The notes: a model not told the origin generated them from the letters alone. Numbered from the stretch's first letter, positions 1-8,660 are shown. The stretch: 64,000 nucleotides of DNA from Ensifer adhaerens (GCF_028993555.1 NZ_CP118611.1:1296001-1360000); one strand, 5' to 3'. Made by a program: numbers and translations.

Positions 1-37
1 ACGGATCATCCCATTGAAATTGCGTCTTGCCGGCCAT
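1..37 (-). CDS. gcdH: Glutaryl-CoA dehydrogenase, N-terminal fragment
   Basis: Only the first 12 codons are inside the window, read leftwards off the edge. They translate as MAGKTQFQWDDP, which I recognise as the conserved start of bacterial glutaryl-CoA dehydrogenase, an FAD acyl-CoA dehydrogenase that turns glutaryl-CoA into crotonyl-CoA in lysine and tryptophan breakdown. A GGGAGAG ribosome binding site lies 5 to 6 bases before the ATG. The gene is divergent from a LysR regulator, a common arrangement for gcdH. The call rests on a short peptide, so it is good but not certain. Confidence 0.6.
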   Translation of the reverse strand, partial: MAGKTQFQWDDP

Positions 38-272
38 GTTTCTCTCCCATCGGATTATTCCGCCTGTCTTATCGCAAGGGGTGCATGCTGTTTCAAACGA
101 AATTGAGGCACCGCCTCATGCGTTCAGGGAATGGCCCCGCATCCGGCCGGGCCACCTCATGTTGCAAATTCGCTAGAATATGACGACAAGAACGGACGTC
201 TTTCGCTCTGCCGGCCCCCATTGCAGAACGAAGGGCCAGTGCAACGCCAGAGATTAGAAGCAAGCCACAACC

Positions 273-1226
273 ATGGCCAATGACCGCCTCGAACGCTTCG
301 CGCACAATCTCGACTGGAATCTGCTGCGCACCTTCGTCGTGCTCGTCGAGGAAGGCAGCATCACGGCTGCCGCAAACCGGCTGCTCCTGCAGCAGCCAGC
401 CGTCAGCATGGCGCTGAAGCGGCTGGAACAGACCGTCGGCCAGAAGCTCATCGACCGGCGCCCCGGGCGCTTCAATCTGACGGACGCCGGCGCCCGCCTG
501 CATGCCCAGTGCCGCGACATCTTCGCCGCCGTGATCCGGCTGCCGAACGTTCTCGAAACCGCCGGCGAAGAAGTCACCGGCCACCTCAACATCCACTCCG
601 TCAGCCACGCCCACAATCCCGCCTGGGACAGCAAGCTCGAAAGCTTCTTCCACCTGCACCCGAAGGTGACCCTGTCGGTCACAGTTGCGACGACCGTCGA
701 CGTCTTAAGCGCGGTCGAACGCAATGTTGCGACGATGGGCCTTTGCGACGGCAACATCCCCGACTGGCTCAACAAGCGCTTCCACGTGCGCGAGCGCTAC
801 GCCCTCTATTGCGGCCGAAGTCATCCGCTGTTCGGCGCCGAGGGCATCGATTTCAACGACCTCAGGGGCAATCCCTATATCGCCTTCATTGCCGACGTGC
901 TGGGTGGCCAGCACATGAACTCTGTGACCGCGGTGCGCGCGGTCGGATCCTTCGGCCAGCAGGTCCGCGCCGTCTCCTGCAATGTCGAAGAGGTCATGCG
1001 GCTGATCATGTCCAATGTCGGTATCGGTATGCTTCCAGATCACCTGACGGCGCCGGCCGTTGCAGAAGGTCAGCTCTGGCAGCTACCGCCCTATGCCGAT
1101 CTGCCCACCACCGATGTCTTCCGCATCTCGAACCCGAACGCGATCCTCAATCCGGCAGAGGCTGCTTTTCTGGCCCACGTCGCCGATACAGAACCACTCG
1201 ACCACTGCCTTGTTGAGACCGCCTAA
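273..1226 (+). CDS. LysR-family transcriptional regulator
   Basis: This 317-residue protein has the usual LysR length and layout. A winged helix-turn-helix covers roughly residues 14 to 75 (the part containing TAAANRLLLQQPAVSMALKR), followed by a periplasmic-binding-like effector domain from about residue 100. It is transcribed away from gcdH, with about 235 bp between the two starts, so it is a good candidate for the glutarate/glutaryl-CoA responsive regulator of that gene. That role is inferred from position only. The ribosome binding site before the ATG is weak, but no better in-frame start fits the family start. The effector cannot be read from the sequence. Confidence 0.85.
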   Translation: MANDRLERFAHNLDWNLLRTFVVLVEEGSITAAANRLLLQQPAVSMALKRLEQTVGQKLIDRRPGRFNLTDAGARLHAQCRDIFAAVIRLPNVLETAGEEVTGHLNIHSVSHAHNPAWDSKLESFFHLHPKVTLSVTVATTVDVLSAVERNVATMGLCDGNIPDWLNKRFHVRERYALYCGRSHPLFGAEGIDFNDLRGNPYIAFIADVLGGQHMNSVTAVRAVGSFGQQVRAVSCNVEEVMRLIMSNVGIGMLPDHLTAPAVAEGQLWQLPPYADLPTTDVFRISNPNAILNPAEAAFLAHVADTEPLDHCLVETA

Positions 1227-1321
1227 CCATCATCATAATTGATAGCCGCCTTTCCGGTTATAAATTTGAACGCTGATGCTGGCTTGCCTATGGTCCCGCC
1301 AACAACCAACGGAGGCTGGGC

Positions 1322-2449
1322 ATGCGGGACTACGATGTGGCAATCATTGGCGGCGGGATCGCCGGCCTGTCGCTCGCCTATTTCCTGGCGCCACATCGCT
1401 CCGTCGTGGTTATCGAGCGGGAGGACGGGCTCGGCTATCACAGCACCGGCCGCTCGGCAGCAGAGTTCGTGCTGCGCTACAACGCGCCGGAGGTCTGCGC
1501 GCTTGCGGCGATTTCCAAGTCCTTCTTTGACAATCCGCCTGAAGGGTTCTCCGAGGTGGCGCTCCTTAAACAGCGCGGCGGCGTCATGATTGCCAATGCC
1601 GAGAAGGCTGACCGCTTCGAAGAGGTGTTCATGGAGGAACAGCAGGCCAACGCCGAAATTCAGCGGCTGACGGTCGACGAAGTCATTGCACGGGTACCGA
1701 TTCTCCGGCGCGACTATGTTGCCGCCGCCTACTATGATCCGCATTTCTGGGACATCGAGGTGGAAAACCTAGTCCAAGGTTACGTCCGGGGCGCCCGCCG
1801 TCACGGGGCAGCGATCATCGAACGATCGGACGTGATGACACCCCGTCAGGACGGTGATCGCTGGGTGCTCACGACAAGTGCCGGCGATGTCCGCGCAAGG
1901 ACGATCGTCAACGCCGCCGGTGGCTGGGCTGATCCGGTTGCAGACCTGTTCGGCGTCGCCCCGGTCGGCATCGTGCCGCATCGCCGCACGGCGATCACCG
2001 TCGATCTCCCTGAAGGCATCGATGCGCTCACCTTGCCGGAGATCAACGAGATCGATGAAGATTTCTACATGAAGCCCGAAGGCGGGCGGCTGCTCGCCTC
2101 GCCGGCCGACGCCACACCTTGCGAGCCGGCCGACGTTCAGCCCGAGGAGATCGATGTCGCCTGGGCAGCGCACTACGTCGAAGAGGCAACGACCGTACCG
2201 ATTCGCCGCATATTCAAGAGCTGGGCCGGCATGCGCAGCTTCTCGCCCGACAGGTTGCCGGTCATCGGCTTTGCCCGCGACCGGCCGGATTTCTTCTGGC
2301 TCGCCGGCCAGGGCGGCTACGGCATCCTCACTTCACCGGCGCTCGGCGCACTCGCCGCAAACCTCGTCATCGGTGCCGCGGCACCGGAAGGCTTCGGCGC
2401 AGTCAGTCTCGATCCCTCGAAATTCAGCCCGGCACGCCTGGAACAGTAA
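1322..2449 (+). CDS. dauA: D-arginine dehydrogenase-like FAD oxidoreductase (DadA/DAO family)
   Basis: A 375-residue flavoprotein of the D-amino acid oxidase fold. The Rossmann FAD motif GxGxxG is at residues 10 to 15, followed by the GYHSTGRSAAEF segment. FFDNPPEGF, VQPEEIDVA, YVEEATT, the WAGMRSF stretch and the FFWLAGQGGYGI end are all close to what I remember of Pseudomonas aeruginosa D-arginine dehydrogenase DauA, which also has 375 residues. The enzyme would oxidise D-amino acids to 2-oxo acids, passing electrons to a quinone or dye rather than oxygen. The start has a GGAGG box about 6 bases upstream. It lies 95 bp after the LysR gene and converges with the GntR gene. Substrate range beyond basic D-amino acids is not readable. 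Confidence 0.75.
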   Translation: MRDYDVAIIGGGIAGLSLAYFLAPHRSVVVIEREDGLGYHSTGRSAAEFVLRYNAPEVCALAAISKSFFDNPPEGFSEVALLKQRGGVMIANAEKADRFEEVFMEEQQANAEIQRLTVDEVIARVPILRRDYVAAAYYDPHFWDIEVENLVQGYVRGARRHGAAIIERSDVMTPRQDGDRWVLTTSAGDVRARTIVNAAGGWADPVADLFGVAPVGIVPHRRTAITVDLPEGIDALTLPEINEIDEDFYMKPEGGRLLASPADATPCEPADVQPEEIDVAWAAHYVEEATTVPIRRIFKSWAGMRSFSPDRLPVIGFARDRPDFFWLAGQGGYGILTSPALGALAANLVIGAAAPEGFGAVSLDPSKFSPARLEQ

Positions 2450-2511
2450 CGAGGCCGCTCGCCCCCCAGGGTTCAATGTCGATTGCTGGCCGACCTCAAG
2501 CGTCGGCCGCA

Positions 2512-3243
2512 TCACTTCCGCGCCAGGCTGAAGGAAAAGTGGCTGCCGCGGTGATAGTCGAGCGCGTAGACCACCGGCAATCCGGCCGCGTTGAAGCAGG
2601 TCTCGCGGATCAGCAGCGCTGGCCCGAAATCGCGCAAATCGTTGCGCTCCACCACATCATCAGGAAGCATGACGGCGGAGACAATCGCTGCCGACATCCT
2701 GGGCCTGCTCCGGTGCTGATCCAGCAGGTCGAGCAATGAACCTGTCCAATCGACATCATAGAGGCGCAAGGGGATGATGCTGCGCGGGATAAAGTCGACG
2801 CAATAGAGGATCGGCTCGTCCTTATGCAGGCGCAGCCTTTCGAGGCGGATCACCCGCTCACCCGGCTGGAGCCGCAACTGTTCAGCCGTGGTGGCGTCAG
2901 GTGCTTCTTCCGCAACGGAAAGAACCTTGTTGGCCGTGGCGTAGCCATAGTGCCGGGCCATGTCCGTGACGCTTTCAAAGACGGTGATCGGGCGATCGAC
3001 CTGCACGGCGGACATGGCCGAGACGAAGCGTCCCCGACCGTGTTCGACATAGATGATGCTGTCCTGCTCCAAAAGCTTCAGCGCTTCACGCAGCGCAGGA
3101 CGCGAGATCTTGAAGCGCTGTGTCAACTGCGCCTCGGTCGGCAGCTTGTCGCCGGGGTTGAGCCCTTCGTCACGAATCAGATCCGCGATGCGATCGCGAA
3201 GCTGAATGACCAGTGTGCGCGTATCACGAAGGGGTTCGTCCAA
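2512..3243 (-). CDS. GntR-family regulator with UTRA domain (FrlR-like)
   Basis: 243 residues: a GntR winged helix at about residues 10 to 77 (PGDKLPTEAQLTQRFKISRP, then ALREAL) and a UTRA effector domain at about 95 to 238, so it belongs to the HutC subfamily. The start is TTG, preceded by GAGAGGA and by an in-frame stop four codons upstream, which fixes the upper limit of the gene. It is divergent from the FrlB/FrlD-like genes, as FrlR (also GntR/UTRA) accompanies frl operons in other bacteria. A shared motif at 3280-3290, 3402-3420 and 8705-8723 would let it control itself, frlBD and the transport operon. The effector is probably a (phosphorylated) Amadori compound; this is inference. Confidence 0.8.
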   Translation of the reverse strand: MDEPLRDTRTLVIQLRDRIADLIRDEGLNPGDKLPTEAQLTQRFKISRPALREALKLLEQDSIIYVEHGRGRFVSAMSAVQVDRPITVFESVTDMARHYGYATANKVLSVAEEAPDATTAEQLRLQPGERVIRLERLRLHKDEPILYCVDFIPRSIIPLRLYDVDWTGSLLDLLDQHRSRPRMSAAIVSAVMLPDDVVERNDLRDFGPALLIRETCFNAAGLPVVYALDYHRGSHFSFSLARK

Positions 3244-3279
3244 TTCCTCTCACTCCGCTGAACAATCACAAAGATGTTC

Positions 3280-3290
3280 TTGTCTGACAA
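3280..3290. promoter_or_regulatory. Putative GntR operator, copy 1 (regulator promoter)
   Basis: TTGTCTGACAA is a perfect inverted repeat around one central base, 37 bp before the GntR start codon. The complementary strand reads TTGTCAGACAA, matching the core of the other two copies at 3402-3420 and 8705-8723. It probably mediates autoregulation. Confidence 0.5.
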
Positions 3291-3401
3291 ATTTCGGAAG
3301 GTCAAGCGCGCTCCCACTAGCCCGGATTTTGGCCCCTTCTCTGCGCGCGTCACGATGTGCAGCCGGACTAGAAAGTTATCGCCCTTGACACAGCTTCGCA
3401 T

Positions 3402-3420
3402 TGTTGTCAGTTGTCTTACA
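3402..3420 (+). promoter_or_regulatory. Putative GntR operator, copy 2 (frlB promoter)
   Basis: The sequence follows the pattern TGTTGTCAGnnnTCTTACA, found again on the opposite strand at 8705-8723. It sits 62 bp before the frlB-like start. A TTGACA at 3385-3390 may be the -35 box, which would put the operator over the -10 region and fit repression; I could not see a clear -10. Confidence 0.5.
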
Positions 3421-3482
3421 ACATTGAGAAGCGCGGCGGACACCGTGACCGCCGACCGAGGCAACCACCGGGAAAGCGTGTC

Positions 3483-4496
3483 ATGCTGAACTTTGACGAA
3501 CAGAGATTTCTTCGCATCCAATCGGGCGCGGTCGCGCTGCGCCAACAACTGGACGCCACCATCGCGGCCTGTCTCGCCGCCGGCGCGGAGAACATCTTTT
3601 TTGCAGGAACAGGAGGCGCCGCGATCCTGATGCAACCGGCGGCCCAGCTTCTTCAGCGCCAGTCCCGCTTTCCTGCCTTTGTCGACCTACCGGCGGAGCT
3701 CGTCCTTTCCGGATCGGCAAACCTGAATTCCAGGTCTATCGTGGTCATCCCCTCCCTCTCCGGCACGACGAAGGAAAGCGTGGCGCTGCTCGAGAAGGCA
3801 AAGGCGGTTGGCGCGACCGTACTGACTTTGGTCGGGCATCGGGACACGCCGCTCGGCCACGGCGGGGACCACGTCTTCGTCAACTTCGCCGAGGACGACA
3901 CCTCCTGTGAGTCCTTCTATCTGCAATCGCTCTTCATCGCGCTTTCGATCATGCGTCACCGCGGGGAACTCGAAGGTTACGAACGGGTCGTGGGTGAGCT
4001 CGAAACCCTGCCGCAGGCGCTGCTTGAGGTGAAGCGGAACTTCGAAGCGCGGGCGGAGGATTTCGCGAAGGCTCTTGCCGGCTCGGACTATCACATCATC
4101 ACCGGCGCCGGTAACGTTTGGCCGGAGGCCTTCTACTACGGCATGTGCATTCTCGAAGAGATGCAGTGGATCCGCACCCGACCGGTGCATGCCTCAGACT
4201 TCTTCCATGGAACGCTTGAACTGGTGGAACAGGGTGTCAGCGTCATCCTCTTCAAGGGCGAAGATGCGATGCGTCCGCTTGCCGAGCGCGTTCAGAACTT
4301 CGTGCCGGGCTACACGAACAAGCTCACCGTCCTCGACACGGCGGAGTTTGCCCTCCCCGGCCTCTCTCCCGACGTGCGGGGTCTCATCTCGCCGATCGTG
4401 CTTGCAACGGTGCTCGAGCGTATCAGCGCCCACCTTGAGGTCATGCGCAATCATCCGCTGACGACGCGGCGTTACTACAAGCGCGTTGCCTACTAA
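3483..4496 (+). CDS. frlB: SIS-domain sugar-phosphate deglycase, FrlB-like
   Basis: 337 residues with two SIS (sugar isomerase) folds, at about 25-160 and 200-320, as in the fructosamine deglycases and GlmS. The HASDFFHGTLELVE stretch and the C-terminal HPLTTRRYYKRV resemble FrlB, which splits fructoselysine-6-phosphate into lysine and glucose-6-phosphate. The ATG at 3483 is preferred over a frame that runs 24 codons further upstream, because the extension has no family similarity and would overlap the operator. The next gene is a PfkB kinase of FrlD type, 85 bp downstream, so the pair would carry out kinase then deglycase steps. The amino acid carried by the natural substrate is unknown. Confidence 0.7.
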   Translation: MLNFDEQRFLRIQSGAVALRQQLDATIAACLAAGAENIFFAGTGGAAILMQPAAQLLQRQSRFPAFVDLPAELVLSGSANLNSRSIVVIPSLSGTTKESVALLEKAKAVGATVLTLVGHRDTPLGHGGDHVFVNFAEDDTSCESFYLQSLFIALSIMRHRGELEGYERVVGELETLPQALLEVKRNFEARAEDFAKALAGSDYHIITGAGNVWPEAFYYGMCILEEMQWIRTRPVHASDFFHGTLELVEQGVSVILFKGEDAMRPLAERVQNFVPGYTNKLTVLDTAEFALPGLSPDVRGLISPIVLATVLERISAHLEVMRNHPLTTRRYYKRVAY

Positions 4497-4581
4497 GCAT
4501 TCCGGACGTAATCGTTCGCCCCACGGTCGCGGATGCGAAAAATGCGTTCGCGACCTTTCCATACGGCCGCCAGGAGACGCC

Positions 4582-5394
4582 ATGACCACCTTCCGCCTTG
4601 CTGCTGTCGGCGACAATTGCATCGACCGTTTCCAGGCGCCCGTGGGGGAAACCTATGTTGGTGGCAACGCGATCAACGTTGCCGTCCAACTAGCGCGTCT
4701 GGGACACCAATCATTCTACTTCGGCGCCATCGGCCGTGACCGCGACGGGGCACAGGTGCGCCAGCTTCTCGCGCAGAACGACGTGCGGCTCGACGGCCTC
4801 AGGGAGCGAGACGTCAACACGGCCTATACCGACATCGGCATCACGCCGGATGGCGACCGTGTCTTCCTCTACGAGGATTTCGGCGCCTGTGCTGGCTACC
4901 ACCCCGACTCGGACGACCTTGCTTTGCTGAAGACCATGGATCACGTGCATATCGGCTGGCTCGATGACGGCGGAGCGCTGCGCAGGGCGCTTGCAGCCGC
5001 GGGTGTCAGCGTCTCGCAGGATGTCTCCGTCAACGCCGCCCCCGCCGACCTGGGCGTAGAGGGCCTCGACATCGCCTTCGGGTCTGGCGGCGAAGGCGAT
5101 AGGGACGCGGAACGGTTGGCCGAGGACTTCCTCTCTCGCCGCGCTCAACTCGCCGTCGTCACGCGGGGCGCGCTCGGCTCGTTCGCAAGTGACGGAAGCG
5201 AACTGGCGTCGACCGGTAGCCGTCCGGTGGATGTCGTCGACACCACGGGCGCGGGCGACAGCTTTATCGCCGGCTTCATTCTCGCTCATATTGAGGGCCG
5301 CCCGCTGATCGAGCGGCTGGAGGCGGGGCGCGACCTTGCCGCACGCACCTGCACCCATGTCGGCGGGTTCCCCCAGCAGCCCCAAGCTCTCTAA
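4582..5394 (+). CDS. frlD: PfkB-family sugar kinase, FrlD-like (fructosamine kinase)
   Basis: 270 residues of the ribokinase/PfkB family. The N-terminal glycine-rich YVGGNAINVAVQLARLG motif is at about residues 30-46, and the C-terminal DTTGAGDSFIAGF motif carries the catalytic Asp at about residue 221. AGGAG lies 6 bases before the ATG at 4582; upstream in-frame codons lack similarity. It follows the FrlB-like gene in the same direction. In the frl pathway FrlD phosphorylates fructosyl-amino acids at C6 before FrlB cleaves them. The short length and GDNCID start agree with FrlD, but specificity within PfkB kinases is hard to assign, so the call leans on the neighbour. Confidence 0.7.
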   Translation: MTTFRLAAVGDNCIDRFQAPVGETYVGGNAINVAVQLARLGHQSFYFGAIGRDRDGAQVRQLLAQNDVRLDGLRERDVNTAYTDIGITPDGDRVFLYEDFGACAGYHPDSDDLALLKTMDHVHIGWLDDGGALRRALAAAGVSVSQDVSVNAAPADLGVEGLDIAFGSGGEGDRDAERLAEDFLSRRAQLAVVTRGALGSFASDGSELASTGSRPVDVVDTTGAGDSFIAGFILAHIEGRPLIERLEAGRDLAARTCTHVGGFPQQPQAL

Positions 5395-5414
5395 CGGGAT
5401 CAGCCCCGCCCTGC

Positions 5415-5439
5415 CCGGCCCAGTTCAAAAACGGGCCGG
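5415..5439. terminator. Hairpin between convergent frlD and permease genes
   Basis: CCGGCCC and GGGCCGG form a 7-bp perfect stem around an A-rich 11-base loop in the 95-bp gap between two convergent genes. There is no clear T-run, so it may be a weak terminator or only a hairpin. Confidence 0.35.
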
Positions 5440-5489
5440 ACAATTTGGCGGCGTCTTCGGGCTTTCCACCTCGAGAAACGCTTACATGC

Positions 5490-6461
5490 TTACCGAACGT
5501 CGAAGCGGCCGAAACGAGCTTCGACGCGCGACTGCAGGAATTCGAGACCGATCGACAGGATCCAGTAGATCATGGAGGCGGTGATCAGCATCTCTATGTG
5601 GCGGAACTCGGTTTGCCCCTGGGTACGCGCGAGATACATGATCTCCCAGACGCCGACGACCGAGACAAGCGACGAGTCCTTCAGCATGGCGATGAACTGG
5701 TTGCCGGTCGGCGGGATGATCACACGCATCGCCTGCGGCATGACCACCAGCGCCATCGTCTGGCTTGGGCTGAGGCCGAGCGCGGTCGCGCCTTCCGTCT
5801 GGCCGCGCGGAATGCTCTCGATGCCGGCGCGGAAGATCTCGGTCATGTAGGCGCCATAGCAGAGCGAAAGCGCCAGGATGCCGGCGGGCACCGCACCGAT
5901 GACGTAGCCGACCTGCGGCAGGCCGAGATAGATGATGTAGATCTGCATCAACAGCGGCAGACCGCGGAAGAGCGAGGTGTAGAAGGTGGCAAGGCCGTAG
6001 ATCACACCGTTCTTCGACAGCTTCGCGATTGCTCCGACCAACGCGATCAGGGTAGCGATCGCGATCGAGATCACCGAGATGTAGAGCGTCGTGACGACGC
6101 CTTGGGAAACCAGGTAGCCGATCTTCTTGGCGATGAAGGCGAAGGACAGATCGAACGAATAGAAGAACAGCATCAGCAGGACGAAGAGTTCGACCCAGAC
6201 GCCGATCACCTGTCCGCTACGCGGCAATTGCCGCAAGGCCTTCCAGTTCGCTACCGCGATCAGGGCGACCATCAAGGCGCTGAGCAGACGGCCGAGCGTC
6301 GGGTTGGCTTCCAGCCAGCCCGTCGACGTCGGCAACAGGTGGCCGATCCAGGCGGGGCTGATGCCGAGCCCGTAGATGGCCAGCGTGACGAGCGCGAGCA
6401 TGAGAAACATGCCGGACCGTCGTGCGACGTCCGGATAAGTGAGTATCAGACGACCAATCAT
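5490..6461 (-). CDS. Polar amino acid ABC transporter permease (HisM/GlnP type)
   Basis: 323 residues. Two hydrophobic segments near the N-terminus (around residues 15-35 and 60-80) precede a typical MetI-like domain with the EAA loop around GATALGLSPSQTMALVVMPQ. The ATG at 6461 is chosen because GGAGA lies 7 bases before it and it begins just after the upstream gene stops; a start 13 codons earlier would overlap that gene. The gene follows the SBP and the flavin oxidase in one leftward operon. No ATP-binding gene is present, so this permease probably acts as a homodimer with an ATPase encoded elsewhere. The likely cargo is an Amadori compound or related amino acid, from the shared operator with frlBD. 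Confidence 0.85.
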   Translation of the reverse strand: MIGRLILTYPDVARRSGMFLMLALVTLAIYGLGISPAWIGHLLPTSTGWLEANPTLGRLLSALMVALIAVANWKALRQLPRSGQVIGVWVELFVLLMLFFYSFDLSFAFIAKKIGYLVSQGVVTTLYISVISIAIATLIALVGAIAKLSKNGVIYGLATFYTSLFRGLPLLMQIYIIYLGLPQVGYVIGAVPAGILALSLCYGAYMTEIFRAGIESIPRGQTEGATALGLSPSQTMALVVMPQAMRVIIPPTGNQFIAMLKDSSLVSVVGVWEIMYLARTQGQTEFRHIEMLITASMIYWILSIGLEFLQSRVEARFGRFDVR

Positions 6462-6478
6462 CTCATCATCTCCGGCGT

Positions 6479-7759
6479 TCAGGCCGCGCGCTCGCGCCAC
6501 CAGTCCTGTGCCTGCAGTTTCCAGTAGGTGAGTTGCGCGACCGCCAGCCCGGCGTAACCGCCGGCCCAGACCAGGCCGAACGGCCGGAAGAGCTTGTGGC
6601 GTTCGGACTGGCCGAGAATGCCTTCGGCAACGAGCTTGCCGCCGATCGCGGTCGTGTTGAGCCCATGACCGCCAAACGCGGTGCAGTGCCAGACACCGGG
6701 CCGCATCTCGCCGATCTGGGGCATCAGGTGGCGGGCGTAAGACATCAGGCCCGACCAGGCGAGTTCGGTCTTTAGACCTTTCAGCTGCGGGTAGGTGCCG
6801 GTCATCTCGCGGCGCAATTCGGCGGCAAGGGCGGCCGGCGAAGCTGCGCGGGTGGTGATGCGCCCGCCCCAGAGCAGCCGTTTGCCGCCATCGACCAAGC
6901 GGTAATAGTCCCCGGCGCGGCGGTTGTCGCCGATCGCGTCGCGGGTCGCGATGGCCGAGCGGATCAGGTCCGGCGCCTCTTCGCTCAGCATCACATAGGT
7001 GGCGATCGGCAGGAACGCACGCTGCAGCCGGCCATTGAGCGCGCCGGTGTAGCCGCCGGTCGTAAAGACGACCTGGCGCGCCTTGACGCGACCGCCGGTC
7101 GTCGACACCGTCTTTTCGGCACCGTCGAGCATGCTTGCCGTTGCTGCCGACCGCTCGTAGATCCGCCCTCCGAACCGCTCGATCTCTTCTGCCACAGCGC
7201 GAAGGTAGTTGAGCGGATGCATGTGAAAGGCCTTGGGGTCGCGCAGGCCCTGGAAGTAGCGCTTCGACTTCAGCACGGAGCGGACACGCTCGGTATCGAA
7301 GTATTCCAATTCATATCCGTAGTTTTGACGCATCGCCTCGGCATGTGCCTTCAAGCTGCCGCCGTCGTCATAGCGCAGCACACTTGTAATGCCGGGCTGC
7401 GCATGCGCGCTCTCGATCTTCAGCTCGGCGATCGTATCGCGGACAAAATCCACGCCCTCGATCGACAGGCGGTGGATCTGCCGTGCACCTTCGGCACCGG
7501 CCAGTCGAGCAATATTCTCGCTACCGGTCGCAAATCCGGGACTGACAAAGCCGCCATTTCGACCGGAAGCCCCGAAACCGACACTCTCGGCTTCGAGCAC
7601 GACCACCGACTGCCCGGCGCGTGCAAGCTGAAGCGCCGTTGTCAGACCAGCGAGCCCGCCGCCGACCACGACCGTGTCACATTCGATAGTTTCCGAAAGC
7701 ACTGGTCTGACCTTCCGGTCGACCATCGTATTCTTGTAGTAGGTATCGGGGTAGGACAT
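6479..7759 (-). CDS. FAD-dependent amino acid/polyamine oxidase, PuuB-like (DAO family)
   Basis: 426 residues. The N-terminus has the SYPDTYYKNT motif typical of the PuuB (gamma-glutamylputrescine oxidase) branch, then DTVVVGGGLAGLTTALQLAR with the FAD GxGxxG at about residues 32-37, and GFGASGRNGGFVSPG. The C-terminal ATG of the family (AFGGHGLNTTAIGGKLVAEG) binds flavin. Such enzymes oxidise the C-N bond of amines or amino acids, releasing an aldehyde or oxo acid. Its place between an amino acid SBP and permease suggests it acts on the imported compound. Fructosyl-amino acid oxidases are in the same fold family, so an amadoriase-like role is possible, but motif evidence favours PuuB-like chemistry. 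Confidence 0.7.
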   Translation of the reverse strand: MSYPDTYYKNTMVDRKVRPVLSETIECDTVVVGGGLAGLTTALQLARAGQSVVVLEAESVGFGASGRNGGFVSPGFATGSENIARLAGAEGARQIHRLSIEGVDFVRDTIAELKIESAHAQPGITSVLRYDDGGSLKAHAEAMRQNYGYELEYFDTERVRSVLKSKRYFQGLRDPKAFHMHPLNYLRAVAEEIERFGGRIYERSAATASMLDGAEKTVSTTGGRVKARQVVFTTGGYTGALNGRLQRAFLPIATYVMLSEEAPDLIRSAIATRDAIGDNRRAGDYYRLVDGGKRLLWGGRITTRAASPAALAAELRREMTGTYPQLKGLKTELAWSGLMSYARHLMPQIGEMRPGVWHCTAFGGHGLNTTAIGGKLVAEGILGQSERHKLFRPFGLVWAGGYAGLAVAQLTYWKLQAQDWWRERAA

Positions 7760-7791
7760 GTTCTCTCGCCCTGCAGACAGCGATTAAGGAT

Positions 7792-7820
7792 TGCGGGGCC
7801 GCACGAACTGCCGCCCCGCA
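7792..7820 (-). other. Intercistronic hairpin after binding-protein gene
   Basis: TGCGGGGC and GCCCCGCA make an 8-bp perfect stem with a 13-base loop between the SBP stop (7833) and the oxidase start (7759). There is no T-run, so it is more likely an mRNA-stabilising element than a terminator. Similar hairpins follow SBP genes in four other operons of the window. Confidence 0.5.
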
Positions 7821-7832
7821 CACTTGTCCAGC

Positions 7833-8660
7833 TCAGTCGGCGCTGTAGTCCTTGCCGTACCACTTGGTGGTAAAGCTTGCGAGTGTGCCGTCTTTCTTCA
7901 TCTCGGCGATGAGATCGCCGATCTTCTTTGTCCACTCGGGATCGGTCTTTTCCGCGATCACGACGAGCGGCTCCTTGAACGCGTATTCGCCGTCAAGCAC
8001 CTTGAGCGGATAACCGTTCTTGATGGCGTTCAGCGCGGTCTGTTCCGGCGCAATGACCGCGTCAAGGCGCACGCCATTGCCGAGGCGCAGGTCGTCGAAG
8101 GGAAGCATGGAGTCGGCGAAGGTACGGATCTCGCCCGGTTCCACTTTGTATTCGATCGGCGGCAGTCCTGGCGCGTCGATTTCCAACTGACGGCGAATGA
8201 AATCTTCCGATGTCGTGGCCGTTTCAACGCCGATGACCTTCCCGTTGAGGTCCGCGACGGACTTCGCCTCACTGTCCTTGTGCAGCACGTAGACATAGGG
8301 GCTGTAGTAGTAGATACCGGCAAAGTCGATGACCTGGGCGCGCGCCTTGGTGGGGGTGACCGAACCGACGCCGACGTCATAGCGTCCCTGCCAGCGGCCG
8401 CCTGTCAACGTGGCCCAGTCCGGTGTCTCGAAGCTGACCTCGACGCCAAGGCGCTTTCCGATCTCGCGGGAGACATCGATGTCGAAGCCGACGAGCTGGT
8501 TGCTGTCGTCGAGAAAGCTCTGCGGCGGCCACCCGCTGTTGGTAGCAACCACCATCGCCTTCTTGCTCATGACACGATCGAGCGTCTCGCCTGCCTGTGC
8601 GGCGGTGGCGAGCGCCAACGCGGCAGCGCCGACGGCGAGCTGTAAAACCAGTTTCCTCAC
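7833..8660 (-). CDS. Polar amino acid ABC transporter substrate-binding protein
   Basis: 275 residues, family 3 solute-binding protein. The GTG start at 8660 is well supported by AGGAGG 5 bases upstream and gives a classic signal peptide (VRKLVLQLAVGAAALALA, cleavage after AQA). The mature part has the family pattern (NSGWPPQSFLDDSNQLVGFD, GRYDVGVGSVTPT, GVETATTSEDF). It is the first gene of the leftward operon SBP-oxidase-permease. Its promoter carries copy 3 of the GntR-type operator, linking uptake to the FrlB/FrlD-like enzymes. The ligand is not readable from sequence; an Amadori compound or opine-like amino acid is an inference from context. Confidence 0.85.
   Translation of the reverse strand: MRKLVLQLAVGAAALALATAAQAGETLDRVMSKKAMVVATNSGWPPQSFLDDSNQLVGFDIDVSREIGKRLGVEVSFETPDWATLTGGRWQGRYDVGVGSVTPTKARAQVIDFAGIYYYSPYVYVLHKDSEAKSVADLNGKVIGVETATTSEDFIRRQLEIDAPGLPPIEYKVEPGEIRTFADSMLPFDDLRLGNGVRLDAVIAPEQTALNAIKNGYPLKVLDGEYAFKEPLVVIAEKTDPEWTKKIGDLIAEMKKDGTLASFTTKWYGKDYSAD

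Noticed and set aside
2450..2511. Terminator between the convergent dauA-like and GntR genes
   Set aside because: I looked for a stem-loop with a T-run in the 62-bp gap and found none that is convincing.
5445..6527. 360-codon open frame antisense to the amino acid permease
   Set aside because: Low-complexity charged translation, no start signal, and the opposite strand has a clear permease.
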